From NCBI RefSeq assembly GCF_009755605.1, contig NZ_WPNZ01000028.1, positions 1 to 64,000 of the forward strand: a DNA stretch of 64,000 nucleotides, given 5' to 3'. This stretch comes from Streptomyces typhae. Its GTDB lineage: Bacteria > Actinomycetota > Actinomycetes > Streptomycetales > Streptomycetaceae. Positions 44,236 to 53,328 of this stretch are shown here, piece by piece (the stretch's first letter is position 1; each line of letters starts with the position of its first letter). The notes under the pieces were generated by a model. The model was not told where the DNA came from, searched no databases, and was given only the letters and a program-made list of their open reading frames with translations. The position numbers were made by a program, and so were the translations under genes.

Positions 44236-45309
44236 TCAGCCGAGCACCACCACGTCACCCGAGTCGAAGACGACCCCCACCGTCTCCCCCACAGCGGGCG
44301 CGTCCCGCAGCGCGCACGCCGCTTCGAGCCTCGGTCCGCCCGGGGGCTCCAGCTGCACGGCGACATGCGTGCCCCGGAACGTACGCGCCGCCACCGCACA
44401 CGCGAGCCCCTCCTCCACCCCCACGAGCCGCACGCCGGCGGGCCGTACGAGCAGCCTGCACGCCCCCTGGCGGGTCCCCTCCGGCACGGGGACCTTGCCC
44501 CACACCGTGTCCGCGACCTCGCCGGTGACCGTCGCGTCGACGACGTTGTCGAAGCCGAGGAAGCGCGCCACGAACTCGTCCACCGGGTCCCGCCACACCT
44601 CAAGGGGCGTACCGGACTGGGCGATCCGCCCCTCCCGCATCACCACGACCCGGTCCGCGAGCGCGAACGCCTCGCCCTGGTCGTGCGTGACCGCGAGCAC
44701 CGTAGTACCCAACTCGCCGAAGAGTTCCCGCAGTTCCACGACCAGGCGCTCCCGCAGCGAGCGGTCGAGCTGGCCGAGCGGCTCGTCGAGCATCAGCAGG
44801 CGGGGCCGGGGCGCGAGGGCGCGGGCAAGCGCCACCCGCTGCTGCTCGCCACCCGACAGCGACGACACGGGCCGCTTCTGCGCCCCCGGCAGCCCGACCA
44901 GGTCGAGGAGTTCCGCGACCCGCAGGGCCTGCTCGGCCCGGGGCGCGCCGTGCATCCGCAGCCCGAAGGCGACGTTGCCCGCCACGTCGCGCTGCGGGAA
45001 CAGCTGATGGTCCTGGAACATCAGGCCGACGCCCCGCTTGTGCGCGGGCACCCCGCCCTGGTCCCTGCCGCCGAGCACGACGCGCCCGGCGTCGAGCCCC
45101 TGGAGCCCGGCCACGGCCCGCAGCAGCGTCGACTTGCCGCTGCCGCTCGGCCCGAGCACACACACGATCTCGTGCTCGGCGACGTCGAGCCCGACGCCGT
45201 CGAGGGCGGCCCGGGACCCGAACCGCACCGTCACGTCGTCGAGGCGCAGCAGTGCCGCCCCATTCGACTGCTCCCCGGCGGCCTGCGGAGCGCTTCGCCC
45301 GGCACTCAT
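44236..45309 (-). CDS. thiQ: Thiamine ABC importer ATP-binding protein
   Basis: 357 residues. Walker A GPSGSGKSTLLR, Q-loop LMFQDHQLFPQ, signature SLSGGEQQRVALARAL, Walker B LLMLDEPLGQLD, H-loop VTHDQGEA. An extra C-terminal domain of about 110 residues (TOBE-like) makes it longer than E. coli ThiQ. Its ATG overlaps the permease stop by one base. Identification as a thiamine rather than iron importer rests on the TPP riboswitch in front of the operon and the ThiB-like binding protein. Confidence 0.9.
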   Translation of the reverse strand: MSAGRSAPQAAGEQSNGAALLRLDDVTVRFGSRAALDGVGLDVAEHEIVCVLGPSGSGKSTLLRAVAGLQGLDAGRVVLGGRDQGGVPAHKRGVGLMFQDHQLFPQRDVAGNVAFGLRMHGAPRAEQALRVAELLDLVGLPGAQKRPVSSLSGGEQQRVALARALAPRPRLLMLDEPLGQLDRSLRERLVVELRELFGELGTTVLAVTHDQGEAFALADRVVVMREGRIAQSGTPLEVWRDPVDEFVARFLGFDNVVDATVTGEVADTVWGKVPVPEGTRQGACRLLVRPAGVRLVGVEEGLACAVAARTFRGTHVAVQLEPPGGPRLEAACALRDAPAVGETVGVVFDSGDVVVLG

Positions 45310-47048
45310 CAGAACTCTCCCGTCGTACGTTCCGTACGCAGCCGTTCCAGGAGCAAGAGCGCCACCGCGCACACCACCATCAGAATCGTCGACAGGGCCA
45401 TCGCCTGCCCGTAGTTGAGGTCCCCGGCCCGGCCGAGCAGCCGGGCCACGGCGACCGGAAGCGTCGGGTTGTCGGGACGGGCGATGAAGACCGTCGCCCC
45501 GAACTCGCCGAGCGACACCGCGAAGGCGAAGCCCGCCGCGATGAGCAGGGCACGGCGCACCAGCGGCAGGTCGACCTCGCGCCAGGCCCGCCAGGGCGAG
45601 GCGCCGAGCACGGCCGCGGCCTCCCGCAGCCGCCCGTCCACGGCGCGCAGGACGGGCAGCATCGTGCGGACGACGAAGGGCACACCGACCAGGGCCTGCG
45701 CCAGCGGGACCAGGATCCAGGAGGACCTGAGGTCGAGCGGCGGCTCGTCCAGGGTGATCAGGAAGCCGAAGCCGACGGTCACCGCGGACACCCCGAGCGG
45801 CAGCATCAGGAGCACGTCGAACCCGCGCACGAGCCGCCCCGCACGCCGGGTGAGGGCGGCCGCCGCGAGCCCGCCGATCACCAGCGCGATGGCGGTGGCG
45901 ACGACCGCGTACCGCAGAGAGTTCCCGATCGCGTCGACGGCCGGGACGAGGAAGGCACCGCCGTCGGCCGACCGCAGCGTCTCGTAGTACAGGAAGCCGT
46001 AGCCGTCGGGCCCGTCGAAGGAGCGCTGCACCAGGACGCCGAGCGGCAGCAGGACGAGCAGCGCCACCGTCAGGAGCACGAAGCCGAGCAGGCTCCACTG
46101 TCCGGCGCCGCGCGGTCGCCGTACCGCCGCCGCCGCGTCGACGAGCTTGAGCGCGCTCTCGCGCCGGCGCACCGTCCACGCGTGCACCGCGAGGACCGCG
46201 CCGACCGCCGCGAACTGCACGATCGTGAGCACCGCGGCCGTCGGCAGGTCGAGGAGCTGCGCCGTCTGCCGGTAGATCTCGACTTCGAGCGTCGAGTACG
46301 CGGGTCCGCCGAGGATCTGCACGGCGCCGAACGACGTGAACGTGAACAGGAACACCATCAGCGCGGCCGCCGCCACGGCGGGCGCGAGCGCGGGCAGCGT
46401 CACCGTCCGCCAGGCCCGGAGGCGGGAGGCGCCGAGCATCCGCGCGGCCTCCTCCTGCCGCGGGTCGAGCTGCGACCAGAGCCCGCCGACGGTGCGGACG
46501 ACGACCGCGTAGTTGAAGAAGACGTGCGCGAGGAGGATCGCCCAGACCGTGGTGTCCAGGCGTACGCCCCACAGCTCGTCGAGGAGGCCGCCGCGCCCCA
46601 CTAGGGCGAGGAAGGCGGTGCCGACGACGACGGTCGGCAGCACGAACGGCACGGTGACGACCGCCCGCAGCACCTGTTTTCCCCGGAAGTCGAAGCGCGC
46701 GAAGACATAGGCGCCGGGGAGCGCGATCAGCAGCGTGAGCCCCGTCGAGGCGAGCGCCTGCCAGGTGGTGAACCACAGGACCTGCTGGATGCCGGACTGC
46801 CCGAGCACCTCGCCGATCCGCCCGAACCGCCAGCTCCCGTCGGCCTTCAGGCCGCGCGCGACGATCGCGGCGACCGGCACGGCGAAGAAGACGGCGAAGA
46901 ACGCGACGGGCAGCGCCATCAGGGCGAGCCGCGCCGCGCTTCCGCGCCGGTCGGAGCGGCCTGGCCCCCCGCGCCGGGCACGGGGGGCGTCGGCCTTGCC
47001 GGCGGACTCGGCTACTTCAGAACGAGCGAGGTCCACGCCTTGACCCAC
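45309..47048 (-). CDS. thiP: Thiamine ABC importer permease (two-domain)
   Basis: 579 residues with about twelve membrane helices; a fused pair of permease units as in ThiP. Two EAA-type loops are visible: EEAARMLGASRLRAWRTVTLP and REAAAVLGASPWRAWREVDLP. GTG at 47048 overlaps the thiB gene by 37 bases, GTG at 47036 by 25; either implies tight coupling. It transfers thiamine (or its phosphates) brought by ThiB, powered by ThiQ. Confidence 0.92.
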   Translation of the reverse strand: MGQGVDLARSEVAESAGKADAPRARRGGPGRSDRRGSAARLALMALPVAFFAVFFAVPVAAIVARGLKADGSWRFGRIGEVLGQSGIQQVLWFTTWQALASTGLTLLIALPGAYVFARFDFRGKQVLRAVVTVPFVLPTVVVGTAFLALVGRGGLLDELWGVRLDTTVWAILLAHVFFNYAVVVRTVGGLWSQLDPRQEEAARMLGASRLRAWRTVTLPALAPAVAAAALMVFLFTFTSFGAVQILGGPAYSTLEVEIYRQTAQLLDLPTAAVLTIVQFAAVGAVLAVHAWTVRRRESALKLVDAAAAVRRPRGAGQWSLLGFVLLTVALLVLLPLGVLVQRSFDGPDGYGFLYYETLRSADGGAFLVPAVDAIGNSLRYAVVATAIALVIGGLAAAALTRRAGRLVRGFDVLLMLPLGVSAVTVGFGFLITLDEPPLDLRSSWILVPLAQALVGVPFVVRTMLPVLRAVDGRLREAAAVLGASPWRAWREVDLPLVRRALLIAAGFAFAVSLGEFGATVFIARPDNPTLPVAVARLLGRAGDLNYGQAMALSTILMVVCAVALLLLERLRTERTTGEF

Positions 47049-48091
47049 TGCTCACGCTTGTCGGCGATCTTCTTCGGCGCCATCGTCTCCGGCTTGTCGA
47101 CGCGCACGCCGAACTTCCGGAAGAGATCGGGCGTCCGCGCGGCCTCCCGCACCGGGTTCACGAACATCTGGAGCGGCATGTCGTCCTGGAACTTCTTGCT
47201 GATCATGAAGTCGAGGAGCGCCTTGCCGCCCTTCTCGTTCTTGGCGCCCTTCAGCAGCCCCGCGTACTCGATCTGCCGGAAGCAGGTGCCGGTGGCGACA
47301 CCGGTCGGCGCCTCCTCGGGCTGCGGCTCGGCGTACAGCACCTCGACGGGCGGCGACGAGGCGTAGGAGACGACGAGCGGCCGGTCGCCCTTGGCCTTCT
47401 TGCCTCCGGCCGACCCCGAGAACTCCTCGTTGTAGGCCTGCTCCCAGCCGTCGACGACCTTGACACCGTTGGCCTTCAGCTTCTTCCAGTAGTTCTGCCA
47501 GCCGTCGTCGCCGTACTTCGCGGCGGTGCCGAGCACGAAGCCGAGGCCGGGCGAGGAGGTCGAGGCGTTCTCGGTGACGAGGAGGTTTTTGTACTGCGGC
47601 TTCACCAGGTCGTCGAAGGACTTCGGCGGCGCGAGCTTCTTGTCGGCGAAGTACTTCTTGTCGTAGTTCACGCAGATGTCGCCGGAGTCGACGGGCGTGA
47701 CGCCCTTCTCGCCGCCCGCGAGCCGGTACTGCGACGCGACCTGGTCCAGGCCCTTGGCCTCGTACGGCTCGAAGACCCCGTTGTCGAGCGCGCGGGAGAG
47801 CAGCGTGTTGTCGACGCCGAAGAAGACGTCGCCCTGCGGGTTGCCCTTGGACAGGATCGCCTTGTTCACGGCCTGCCCGGCGTCGCCGTCCTCAAGGACA
47901 CGGACCTTGTAGCCGGACGCCTTCTCGAAGTCCTTCAGGACGCCCTTGGAGACGTTGAAGGAGTCGTGCGTCACCAGGGTCACGGACTTGGAGTCGGCCT
48001 TGTCGCCGCCCCCGGAGCCGCACGCGGTGACCGCGACGAGCCCGACGCCCACGGCGAGTGCCGTCAGCGAGGCCTTCTTGATGGTGCTCAC
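47012..48091 (-). CDS. thiB: Thiamine-binding lipoprotein
   Basis: 359 residues from GTG at 48091, behind AGGAGG at good distance. Lipoprotein signal with ALAVGVGLVAVTACGS (lipid Cys in TACGS). The mature part matches the ThiB/TbpA family: VTLVTHDSFNVSKGVLKDF, GDVFFGVDNTLLSRAL, YDKKYF and WEQAYNEEFSG. First gene of the thiB-thiP-thiQ operon, controlled by the TPP riboswitch upstream. Confidence 0.93.
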   Translation of the reverse strand: MSTIKKASLTALAVGVGLVAVTACGSGGGDKADSKSVTLVTHDSFNVSKGVLKDFEKASGYKVRVLEDGDAGQAVNKAILSKGNPQGDVFFGVDNTLLSRALDNGVFEPYEAKGLDQVASQYRLAGGEKGVTPVDSGDICVNYDKKYFADKKLAPPKSFDDLVKPQYKNLLVTENASTSSPGLGFVLGTAAKYGDDGWQNYWKKLKANGVKVVDGWEQAYNEEFSGSAGGKKAKGDRPLVVSYASSPPVEVLYAEPQPEEAPTGVATGTCFRQIEYAGLLKGAKNEKGGKALLDFMISKKFQDDMPLQMFVNPVREAARTPDLFRKFGVRVDKPETMAPKKIADKREQWVKAWTSLVLK

Positions 48092-48128
48092 GGAAACATT
48101 CCTCCTGGAGTGACCAGGAAGAGACGCG

Positions 48129-48178
48129 GCCCTGCCCGGGGCGCCGCGGACCGGAGTCCTCGGCGCCCCGGGCAGGGC
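48129..48178 (-). terminator. Perfect 18-bp hairpin in the thiB leader, probable riboswitch expression platform
   Basis: Arm GCCCTGCCCGGGGCGCCG (48129-48146) is the exact complement of 48161-48178, with a 14-base loop. It stands between the TPP aptamer and the thiB ribosome site, so it can stop transcription when ligand is bound. No U-run follows. The right arm begins only about 20 bases from the aptamer end. Confidence 0.75.
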
Positions 48179-48194
48179 GCAACAGCTTGAGTGA

Positions 48195-48286
48195 TGACCG
48201 AACTTCCTACCCAGAATGACCTGGGCGAGGTTCAGAGGGTCTGCGGCCGATACCGCACTCTCAGCGCTGTGGCGCTCCCCTGTCGG
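48195..48286 (-). promoter_or_regulatory. TPP riboswitch (THI element)
   Basis: Read on the minus strand: GGGGAGCGCC, then GCTGAGAGTGCGG, then ACCCTCTGAACCTC, then a CCAG-GTCATT-CTGG stem and GGTAGGAAGT. These are the conserved CUGAGA, ACCC-GAACCU and GGGUAGGAA parts in the right order and spacing. It controls the thiamine importer operon and is expected to switch it off when thiamine diphosphate is plentiful. Confidence 0.95.
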
Positions 48287-48337
48287 AATATGAAGATGTC
48301 AGTACGCCCGCCAGGGTACCCCCCGGCCGCGGGAGCA

Positions 48338-49444
48338 TTACCTTTCGGCCGCCGCGAGCTGTCCGCAGGCGCCGTCGATCTCCTGGCCGCGGGTGTCGCG
48401 GATGGTGACCGGCACCCCGTGCGCGGCGATGGCCTCGACGAAGGCCTTCTCGTCCTCGGGACGGGACGCGGTCCACTTCGAGCCGGGCGTGGGGTTCAGC
48501 GGGATCAGGTTCACATGCACCGGCTTGCCCTTGAGCAGCCGCCCGAGCCGGTCACCGCGCCAGGCCTGGTCGTTGATGTCACGGATCAGCGCGTACTCGA
48601 TGGAGAGCCGGCGGCCCGAGCGGTCCGCGTACGCCCAGCCGGCGTCCATGACCTCGCGCACCCGCCAGCGCGTGTTGACCGGGACGAGGGTGTCGCGCAG
48701 CTCGTCGTCCGGAGCGTGCAGCGAGATGGCGAGGCGGCACTTGAAGCCCTCGTCCGCGAACCGGTGGATCGCGGGCACCAGGCCGACCGTGGACACCGTG
48801 ATGCCGCGCTGGGAGAGGCCCACGCCGTCGGGCTCGGGGTCGGTGAGGCGGCGGATCGCGCCCACCACGCGGTTGTAGTTCGCGAGCGGCTCGCCCATGC
48901 CCATGAAGACGATGTTCGAGAGCCGGGCGGGGCCGCCCGGGATCTCGCCGTCCCTGAGGGCCCGCATGCCGTCGACGATCTGGTGCACGATCTCGGCGGT
49001 CGACAGGTTCCGGTCGAGGCCCGCCTGGCCCGTGGCGCAGAACGGGCAGTTCATGCCGCAGCCCGCCTGGGAGCTGATGCACATCGTGACCCGGTCCGGA
49101 TACCGCATGAGGACCGACTCCACCAGCGTGCCGTCGAACAGCCGCCACAGGGTCTTACGGGTCGTGTCGTCGTCGCAGCTGATGTGCCTGACGACCGACA
49201 TCAGCTCCGGGAGCAGCGCCTCCTGGAGCTTGCCCCGCGCGCCGGCCGGAATGTCCGTCCACTGCTCGGGGTCGTGGGCGTACCGCGCGAAGTAGTGCTG
49301 CGACAGCTGCTTGGCGCGGAACGGCTTCTCGCCGACGGCGGCGACGGCTTCCTTCCGCTCGGCGGGCGAGAGGTCGGCGAGGTGCCGCGGCGGCTTCTTG
49401 GCTCCGCGGGGGGCGACGAAAGTGAGTTCTCCGGGCTTAGGCAT
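48338..49444 (-). CDS. rlmN: 23S rRNA (adenine2503-C2) methyltransferase, radical SAM
   Basis: 368 residues. The radical-SAM cluster motif C-x3-C-x2-C is in GCGMNCPFCATGQ; SNIVFMGMGEPLANY and SLHAPDDELRDTLVP are RlmN-specific blocks. The enzyme methylates C2 of A2503 in 23S rRNA (and A37 in some tRNAs) by a ping-pong mechanism with a methyl-Cys near each end of the chain; the C-terminal one would be in EIDGACGQL. Follows cdsA, with a 38-bp palindrome between. Confidence 0.96.
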   Translation of the reverse strand: MPKPGELTFVAPRGAKKPPRHLADLSPAERKEAVAAVGEKPFRAKQLSQHYFARYAHDPEQWTDIPAGARGKLQEALLPELMSVVRHISCDDDTTRKTLWRLFDGTLVESVLMRYPDRVTMCISSQAGCGMNCPFCATGQAGLDRNLSTAEIVHQIVDGMRALRDGEIPGGPARLSNIVFMGMGEPLANYNRVVGAIRRLTDPEPDGVGLSQRGITVSTVGLVPAIHRFADEGFKCRLAISLHAPDDELRDTLVPVNTRWRVREVMDAGWAYADRSGRRLSIEYALIRDINDQAWRGDRLGRLLKGKPVHVNLIPLNPTPGSKWTASRPEDEKAFVEAIAAHGVPVTIRDTRGQEIDGACGQLAAAER

Positions 49445-49517
49445 GGCCTCACCAGTGTCGCAGATCCGGCGGCCTGCTCCGTTCCGGTGGCCGCGAGCCC
49501 GCCCGTGGGCGGCCCGG

Positions 49518-49555
49518 CCGGCTGACCCGTCGGCCGCGGCCGACGGGTCAGCCGG
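49518..49555. terminator. 38-bp perfect palindrome overlapping the cdsA stop
   Basis: CCGGCTGACCCGTCGGCCG (49518-49536) is followed directly by its full reverse complement (49537-49555). The cdsA TGA (49548-49550) lies inside the right half. It probably terminates or stabilises the frr-cdsA transcript. Confidence 0.8.
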
Positions 49556-50678
49556 AGCCCACGAACGCCACGAGCAGCAGCCACACCACGGGAGCGGTCG
49601 GCAGCAGGGAGTCGAGGCGGTCCATGATGCCGCCGTGGCCGGGGAGCAGCGTGCCCATGTCCTTGATGCCGAGGTCCCGCTTGATCATCGACTCGCCGAG
49701 GTCGCCGAGCGTCGCGGTCGCCGCCACCGCGAGGCCGAGCAGCAGGCCCTGCCACCACTTGCCGTCATCGATGAGGTATTGCATGCACAGCGCGCCCGCC
49801 GCCATCGCGAAGGCGACCGCGCCGAGCAGTCCCTCGCGGGTCTTGCCGGGGCTGATGCGCGGCGCGAGCTTGTGCCTGCCGAAGCGCCAGCCGATCGCGT
49901 ACGCCCCGGTGTCGCTGACCACCGTCAGGAGCAGGAAGGTGAGCACACGGCGGGGGCCGTCGTCCGCGGTGAGCATCAGTGCGACGAAGGTCGCGAGGAA
50001 GGGCACGTAGAAGGCGGCGAAGACACCCGCCGTGACGTCCTTCAGATAGCCCTCGGGCGGCTCGGTCATCCGCCAGACGAGGACCGCGAGGGCGGTCAGC
50101 GCCATCGCGACCCAGGCGCCCTCGGGGCCGCGGACATAGCCCGCGACGACCATCGCGGCACCGCCCACCGCGAGCGGCACGAGCGGCGCCTTGATGCCCT
50201 TGCGCTCCTCCAGGCGGGAGGTGAGCTCCCAGAGACCGACCACCACGGCGACCGCTATGACGCCGACGAAGACGGCCTTCTGGATGAAGAGCGACGCGAT
50301 GATCACCGCCCCGAGTCCCACGCCCACGCCTATGGCCGCCCCGAGGTCACGGCCCGCGCTCTTCCTCTGCGGGGCTGGGGCGGGCTGTGGTGCGCCGGTC
50401 ATGGGCTCCTGCGGCTTCTGCGCGGGGTACGCGGACGGCACGGGCGGCGTCCCGTCGCGAAACGGGGGGCCGCTCGGCCGAGCAGCCCCCCGGTCGCCGT
50501 CCTGGTCTCCGCTCGCGGCTACGTCGGGCACGATGGGCATGGGCTGAGTCCCCGACGGAGTCAGGGCGTCCTGCGCATCGTATGCGGGACCCGCCGGGGC
50601 AGCACCCTGGACCGGTCCCTGGTCGGGCGCCCCCCAGTACCCGGCTCTGGGCGGCGCCCCCCAGGAAGTGTCGTTCAC
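49548..50678 (-). CDS. cdsA: Phosphatidate cytidylyltransferase
   Basis: Makes CDP-diacylglycerol from phosphatidate and CTP for membrane phospholipids. 376 residues from GTG at 50678, behind GAGGAA. A hydrophilic Pro/Gly/Gln-rich N-terminal tail of about 110 residues is followed by about eight helices. The family signature SMIKRDLGIKDMG with LLPGHGGIMDR is complete. The tail is absent from E. coli CdsA but common in Streptomyces. Directly downstream of frr. Confidence 0.95.
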   Translation of the reverse strand: MNDTSWGAPPRAGYWGAPDQGPVQGAAPAGPAYDAQDALTPSGTQPMPIVPDVAASGDQDGDRGAARPSGPPFRDGTPPVPSAYPAQKPQEPMTGAPQPAPAPQRKSAGRDLGAAIGVGVGLGAVIIASLFIQKAVFVGVIAVAVVVGLWELTSRLEERKGIKAPLVPLAVGGAAMVVAGYVRGPEGAWVAMALTALAVLVWRMTEPPEGYLKDVTAGVFAAFYVPFLATFVALMLTADDGPRRVLTFLLLTVVSDTGAYAIGWRFGRHKLAPRISPGKTREGLLGAVAFAMAAGALCMQYLIDDGKWWQGLLLGLAVAATATLGDLGESMIKRDLGIKDMGTLLPGHGGIMDRLDSLLPTAPVVWLLLVAFVGSG

Positions 50679-50708
50679 GGAATTCGGATTCCTCAGACCT
50701 AGAGCGGA

Positions 50709-50750
50709 CGTCGAGCGGACTCGATCAGTCGTCGAGTGGGCTCGATCAGA
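50709..50750. repeat. Tandem 21-bp repeat at the frr 3' end
   Basis: CGTCGAGCGGACTCGATCAGT and CGTCGAGTGGGCTCGATCAGA are adjacent, 18 of 21 positions identical; each has GAGCGGACTC-like dyad symmetry. The second copy includes the frr stop codon, the first lies in the cdsA leader. Confidence 0.8.
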
Positions 50751-51303
50751 CCTCGAGCAGCTCGGCTTCCTTGTGCTTCAGCAGCTCGTCCACCTGGGCG
50801 ACGTACTTGGAGGTGAGGTCGTCGAGCTCCTTCTCCGCGCGACGGCCCTCGTCCTCGCCGATGTCGCCGTCCTTGATGGCCTTGTCGAGGGTGTCCTTGG
50901 CCTTGCGGCGGACCGAGCGGATCGACACCTTCGAGTCCTCGGCCTTGCCCTTGGCGACCTTGATGTAGTCGCGGCGGCGCTCCTCGGTGAGCTCGGGGAA
51001 CGTCACCCGGATGATGTTCCCGTCGTTGCTCGGGTTGACGCCGAGGTCCGAGTCGCGGATCGCCTGCTCGATGTTGCGCAGCGCCGTCTTGTCGAACGGG
51101 GTCACCACGGCCATGCGCGGTTCCGGTACGGAGAACGAGGCCAGCTGGTTGATCGGCGTCAGCGCGCCGTAGTAGTCGGCCACGATCTTGTTGAACATCG
51201 CCGGGTGGGCACGGCCCGTACGGATCGCGGCGAAGTCCTCCTTGGCGACCACGACGGCCTTCTCCATCTTCTCCTCGGCCTCGAGGAGGGTCTCTTCGAT
51301 CAC
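50746..51303 (-). CDS. frr: Ribosome recycling factor
   Basis: 185 residues from GTG at 51303, preceded by AGGAG. With EF-G it splits post-termination ribosomes. Conserved blocks: RTGRAHPAMFNKIVADYYG, VPEPRMAVVTPFDK, SDLGVNPSNDGNIIRV and a C-terminal coiled, charged helix (DDLTSKYVAQVDELLKHKE). Length equals the family norm. It follows pyrH on the same strand in the usual rpsB-tsf-pyrH-frr order. Confidence 0.97.
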   Translation of the reverse strand: MIEETLLEAEEKMEKAVVVAKEDFAAIRTGRAHPAMFNKIVADYYGALTPINQLASFSVPEPRMAVVTPFDKTALRNIEQAIRDSDLGVNPSNDGNIIRVTFPELTEERRRDYIKVAKGKAEDSKVSIRSVRRKAKDTLDKAIKDGDIGEDEGRRAEKELDDLTSKYVAQVDELLKHKEAELLEV

Positions 51304-51460
51304 CACTTGCTCCTGCGTGTCTTGAGTAGGCCCGGCTTCCAGGGATCGGCCGGCTGCGTCGCGTCTCTTTCCTGCACGGTGTCCGACCGGCAGGCCTTTG
51401 TCCATCCCCTCGCCAGGGCCGTCCGACTCGGACGACGGCCCCTGGAGGGACGTACTCGGC

Positions 51461-52219
51461 TCAGGCCCGGGAGTCCTGGTCGCCCACGGTCGTGCCGATC
51501 TTCTCACCCTTGACGGCCCGCGCGATATTGCCCTCGGCGAGCAGTTCGAAGACGAGGATGGGGAGCTTGTTGTCCCGGCACAGGGTGACGGCGGTGGCAT
51601 CGGCGACCTTCAGGTCGCGGGTGATGACCTCGCCGTACCCGAGGGAGTCGAACTTCACCGCGTCCGGGTTGGTCTTGGGGTCGGAGTCGTAGACGCCGTC
51701 GACGCCGTTCTTGCCCATGAGCAGGGCTTCCGCGTCGATCTCCAGGGCGCGCTGGGCCGCGGTGGTGTCGGTGGAGAAGTACGGCATGCCCATGCCCGCG
51801 CCGAAGATAACGACGCGGCCCTTCTCCAGGTGGCGCACGGCGCGCAGCGGGATGTACGGCTCGGCGACCTGCCCCATGGTGATGGCGGTCTGCACGCGGC
51901 AGTCGATGCCTTCCTTCTCCAGGAAGTCCTGGAGCGCCAGGCAGTTCATGACCGTGCCGAGCATGCCCATGTAGTCGGAGCGGGCCCGGTCCATGCCGCG
52001 CTGCTGCAGTTCGGCGCCGCGGAAGAAGTTGCCGCCGCCGATGACGACGGCGATCTGCGCACCGTCCCGCACGACGGCCGCGATCTCGCGGGCGATCTTG
52101 TGCACCACATCGGGGTCGACGCCGAGGCCGCCGCCTCCGGCGAACGCCTCGCCGGACAGCTTCAGCAGGAAGCGCCCGGCTACTTTGCCGTCGTCACTCT
52201 TGGTGTCGGCCTTGGTCAT
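51461..52219 (-). CDS. pyrH: Uridylate kinase
   Basis: Phosphorylates UMP to UDP. 252 residues from ATG at 52219, behind AAGGAG. Amino-acid-kinase fold: RFLLKLSGEAFAG (phosphate-binding Lys), VVIGGGNFFRG, ITMGQVAEPYIPLRA and FGAGMGMPYFSTDTTAA. The long open frame upstream (through 52357) lies in the leader and is not used. Separated from tsf by a hairpin-containing leader of 228 bases. Confidence 0.97.
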   Translation of the reverse strand: MTKADTKSDDGKVAGRFLLKLSGEAFAGGGGLGVDPDVVHKIAREIAAVVRDGAQIAVVIGGGNFFRGAELQQRGMDRARSDYMGMLGTVMNCLALQDFLEKEGIDCRVQTAITMGQVAEPYIPLRAVRHLEKGRVVIFGAGMGMPYFSTDTTAAQRALEIDAEALLMGKNGVDGVYDSDPKTNPDAVKFDSLGYGEVITRDLKVADATAVTLCRDNKLPILVFELLAEGNIARAVKGEKIGTTVGDQDSRA

Positions 52220-52247
52220 GGAGTTCTCCTTGTGGTGCACATACGAA

Positions 52248-52297
52248 GAGGCCATTGCCGGTGGGGTGGTGTTCATCCCATGCGCGGCAATGGCCTC
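52248..52297 (-). terminator. Hairpin between tsf and pyrH
   Basis: 13-bp perfect stem, GAGGCCATTGCCG (52248-52260) and complement (52285-52297), with a 24-base loop. It ends the rpsB-tsf transcript or attenuates read-through into pyrH. Confidence 0.8.
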
Positions 52298-52447
52298 CTC
52301 GTCAGATCTTGCGGTCGTCCGCCGCGTGCGCGGGCCCGGGGTCCGGGTCCCTCGCATGCGGCGTCACGCCCGTCGCGTACGCCGCTGCGCGTACGCGGGC
52401 GACCGCGGTAGACCCTAGCGGGCTCCACCGCAGATCGTGGTACGGAC

Positions 52448-53284
52448 TCAGATGCCGACCTTGATGCGCGCGAAGCGCTTCAGGGTGACACCGGCCTCCT
52501 GGAGGACCTTCTCGACGGACTTCTTGTTGTCGAGGGCGTAGGGCTGGCCCAGGAGGGTGGCGTCCTTGAAGAAGCCGTTGAGGCGACCCTCGACGATCTT
52601 CGGCAGGGCGGCCTCGGGCTTGCCCTCGGCGCGGGTGGTCTCCTCGGCGACGCGACGCTCGGCCTCGACGACCTCGGCCGGCACGTCCTCCTTGGCGAGG
52701 TACTTCGGCGCGAAGGCGGCGATGTGCTGGGCGACGCCCTTGGCGACCGCGGCGTCGGCCTTGTCGAGCTCGACGAGGACACCGATCTGCGGGGGCAGGT
52801 CGGGCATCGTGCGGTGCATGTACGCGAAGACGTAGCCGTCGCTGAACTGCGCGAAGCGGTCCAGGACGATCTTCTCGCCGAGGTTGGCGTTGGCCTCGTC
52901 GACGTACGCCTGGACCGTCTTGCCGGCCTCGATCTCGGAGGCGAGCAGCGCCTCGAGGTCGGCCGGGTTGCTCTTGGCGACGTGCGCGGCGAGCGCGCCT
53001 GCGACCGACTGGAACTTCTCGCCCTTGGCGACGAAGTCCGTCTCGCACTTGAGCTCGACGATGACGCCGGTGGAGTTGTCGTCAGCGATCAGGGAGACCA
53101 CGGCGCCGTTCTCGGCGGAGCGGCCCTCACGCTTGGCGACGCCCTTCTGGCCCTTGATGCGCAGGGCCTCGACGGCCTTGTCGACGTTGCCGTCGGCCTC
53201 GTCGAGCGCCTTCTTGCAGTCCATCATGCCGGCGCCCGTGAGCTCACGGAGCTTCTTGACGTCAGCGGCGGTGTAGTTCGCCAT
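52448..53284 (-). CDS. tsf: Elongation factor Ts
   Basis: 278 residues, starts MANYTAADVKKLRELTGAG. Guanine-nucleotide exchange factor for EF-Tu. The N-terminal UBA-like domain includes MMDCKKALDEADGNVDKAVE, followed by the core TDFVAKGEKFQ (EF-Tu contact) and the dimerisation/C-terminal parts. Same strand as rpsB, 154 bases downstream. Confidence 0.98.
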   Translation of the reverse strand: MANYTAADVKKLRELTGAGMMDCKKALDEADGNVDKAVEALRIKGQKGVAKREGRSAENGAVVSLIADDNSTGVIVELKCETDFVAKGEKFQSVAGALAAHVAKSNPADLEALLASEIEAGKTVQAYVDEANANLGEKIVLDRFAQFSDGYVFAYMHRTMPDLPPQIGVLVELDKADAAVAKGVAQHIAAFAPKYLAKEDVPAEVVEAERRVAEETTRAEGKPEAALPKIVEGRLNGFFKDATLLGQPYALDNKKSVEKVLQEAGVTLKRFARIKVGI

Positions 53285-53328
53285 GATTCTCGAAAATCTT
53301 TCTCGAAGTCGAAGATCTACGGGTGAAC

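Noticed and set aside
45252..46604. 450-codon plus-strand frame opposite thiP
   Set aside because: Glu/Arg/Gln/His-rich shadow of a Leu/Val/Ala-rich membrane protein gene.
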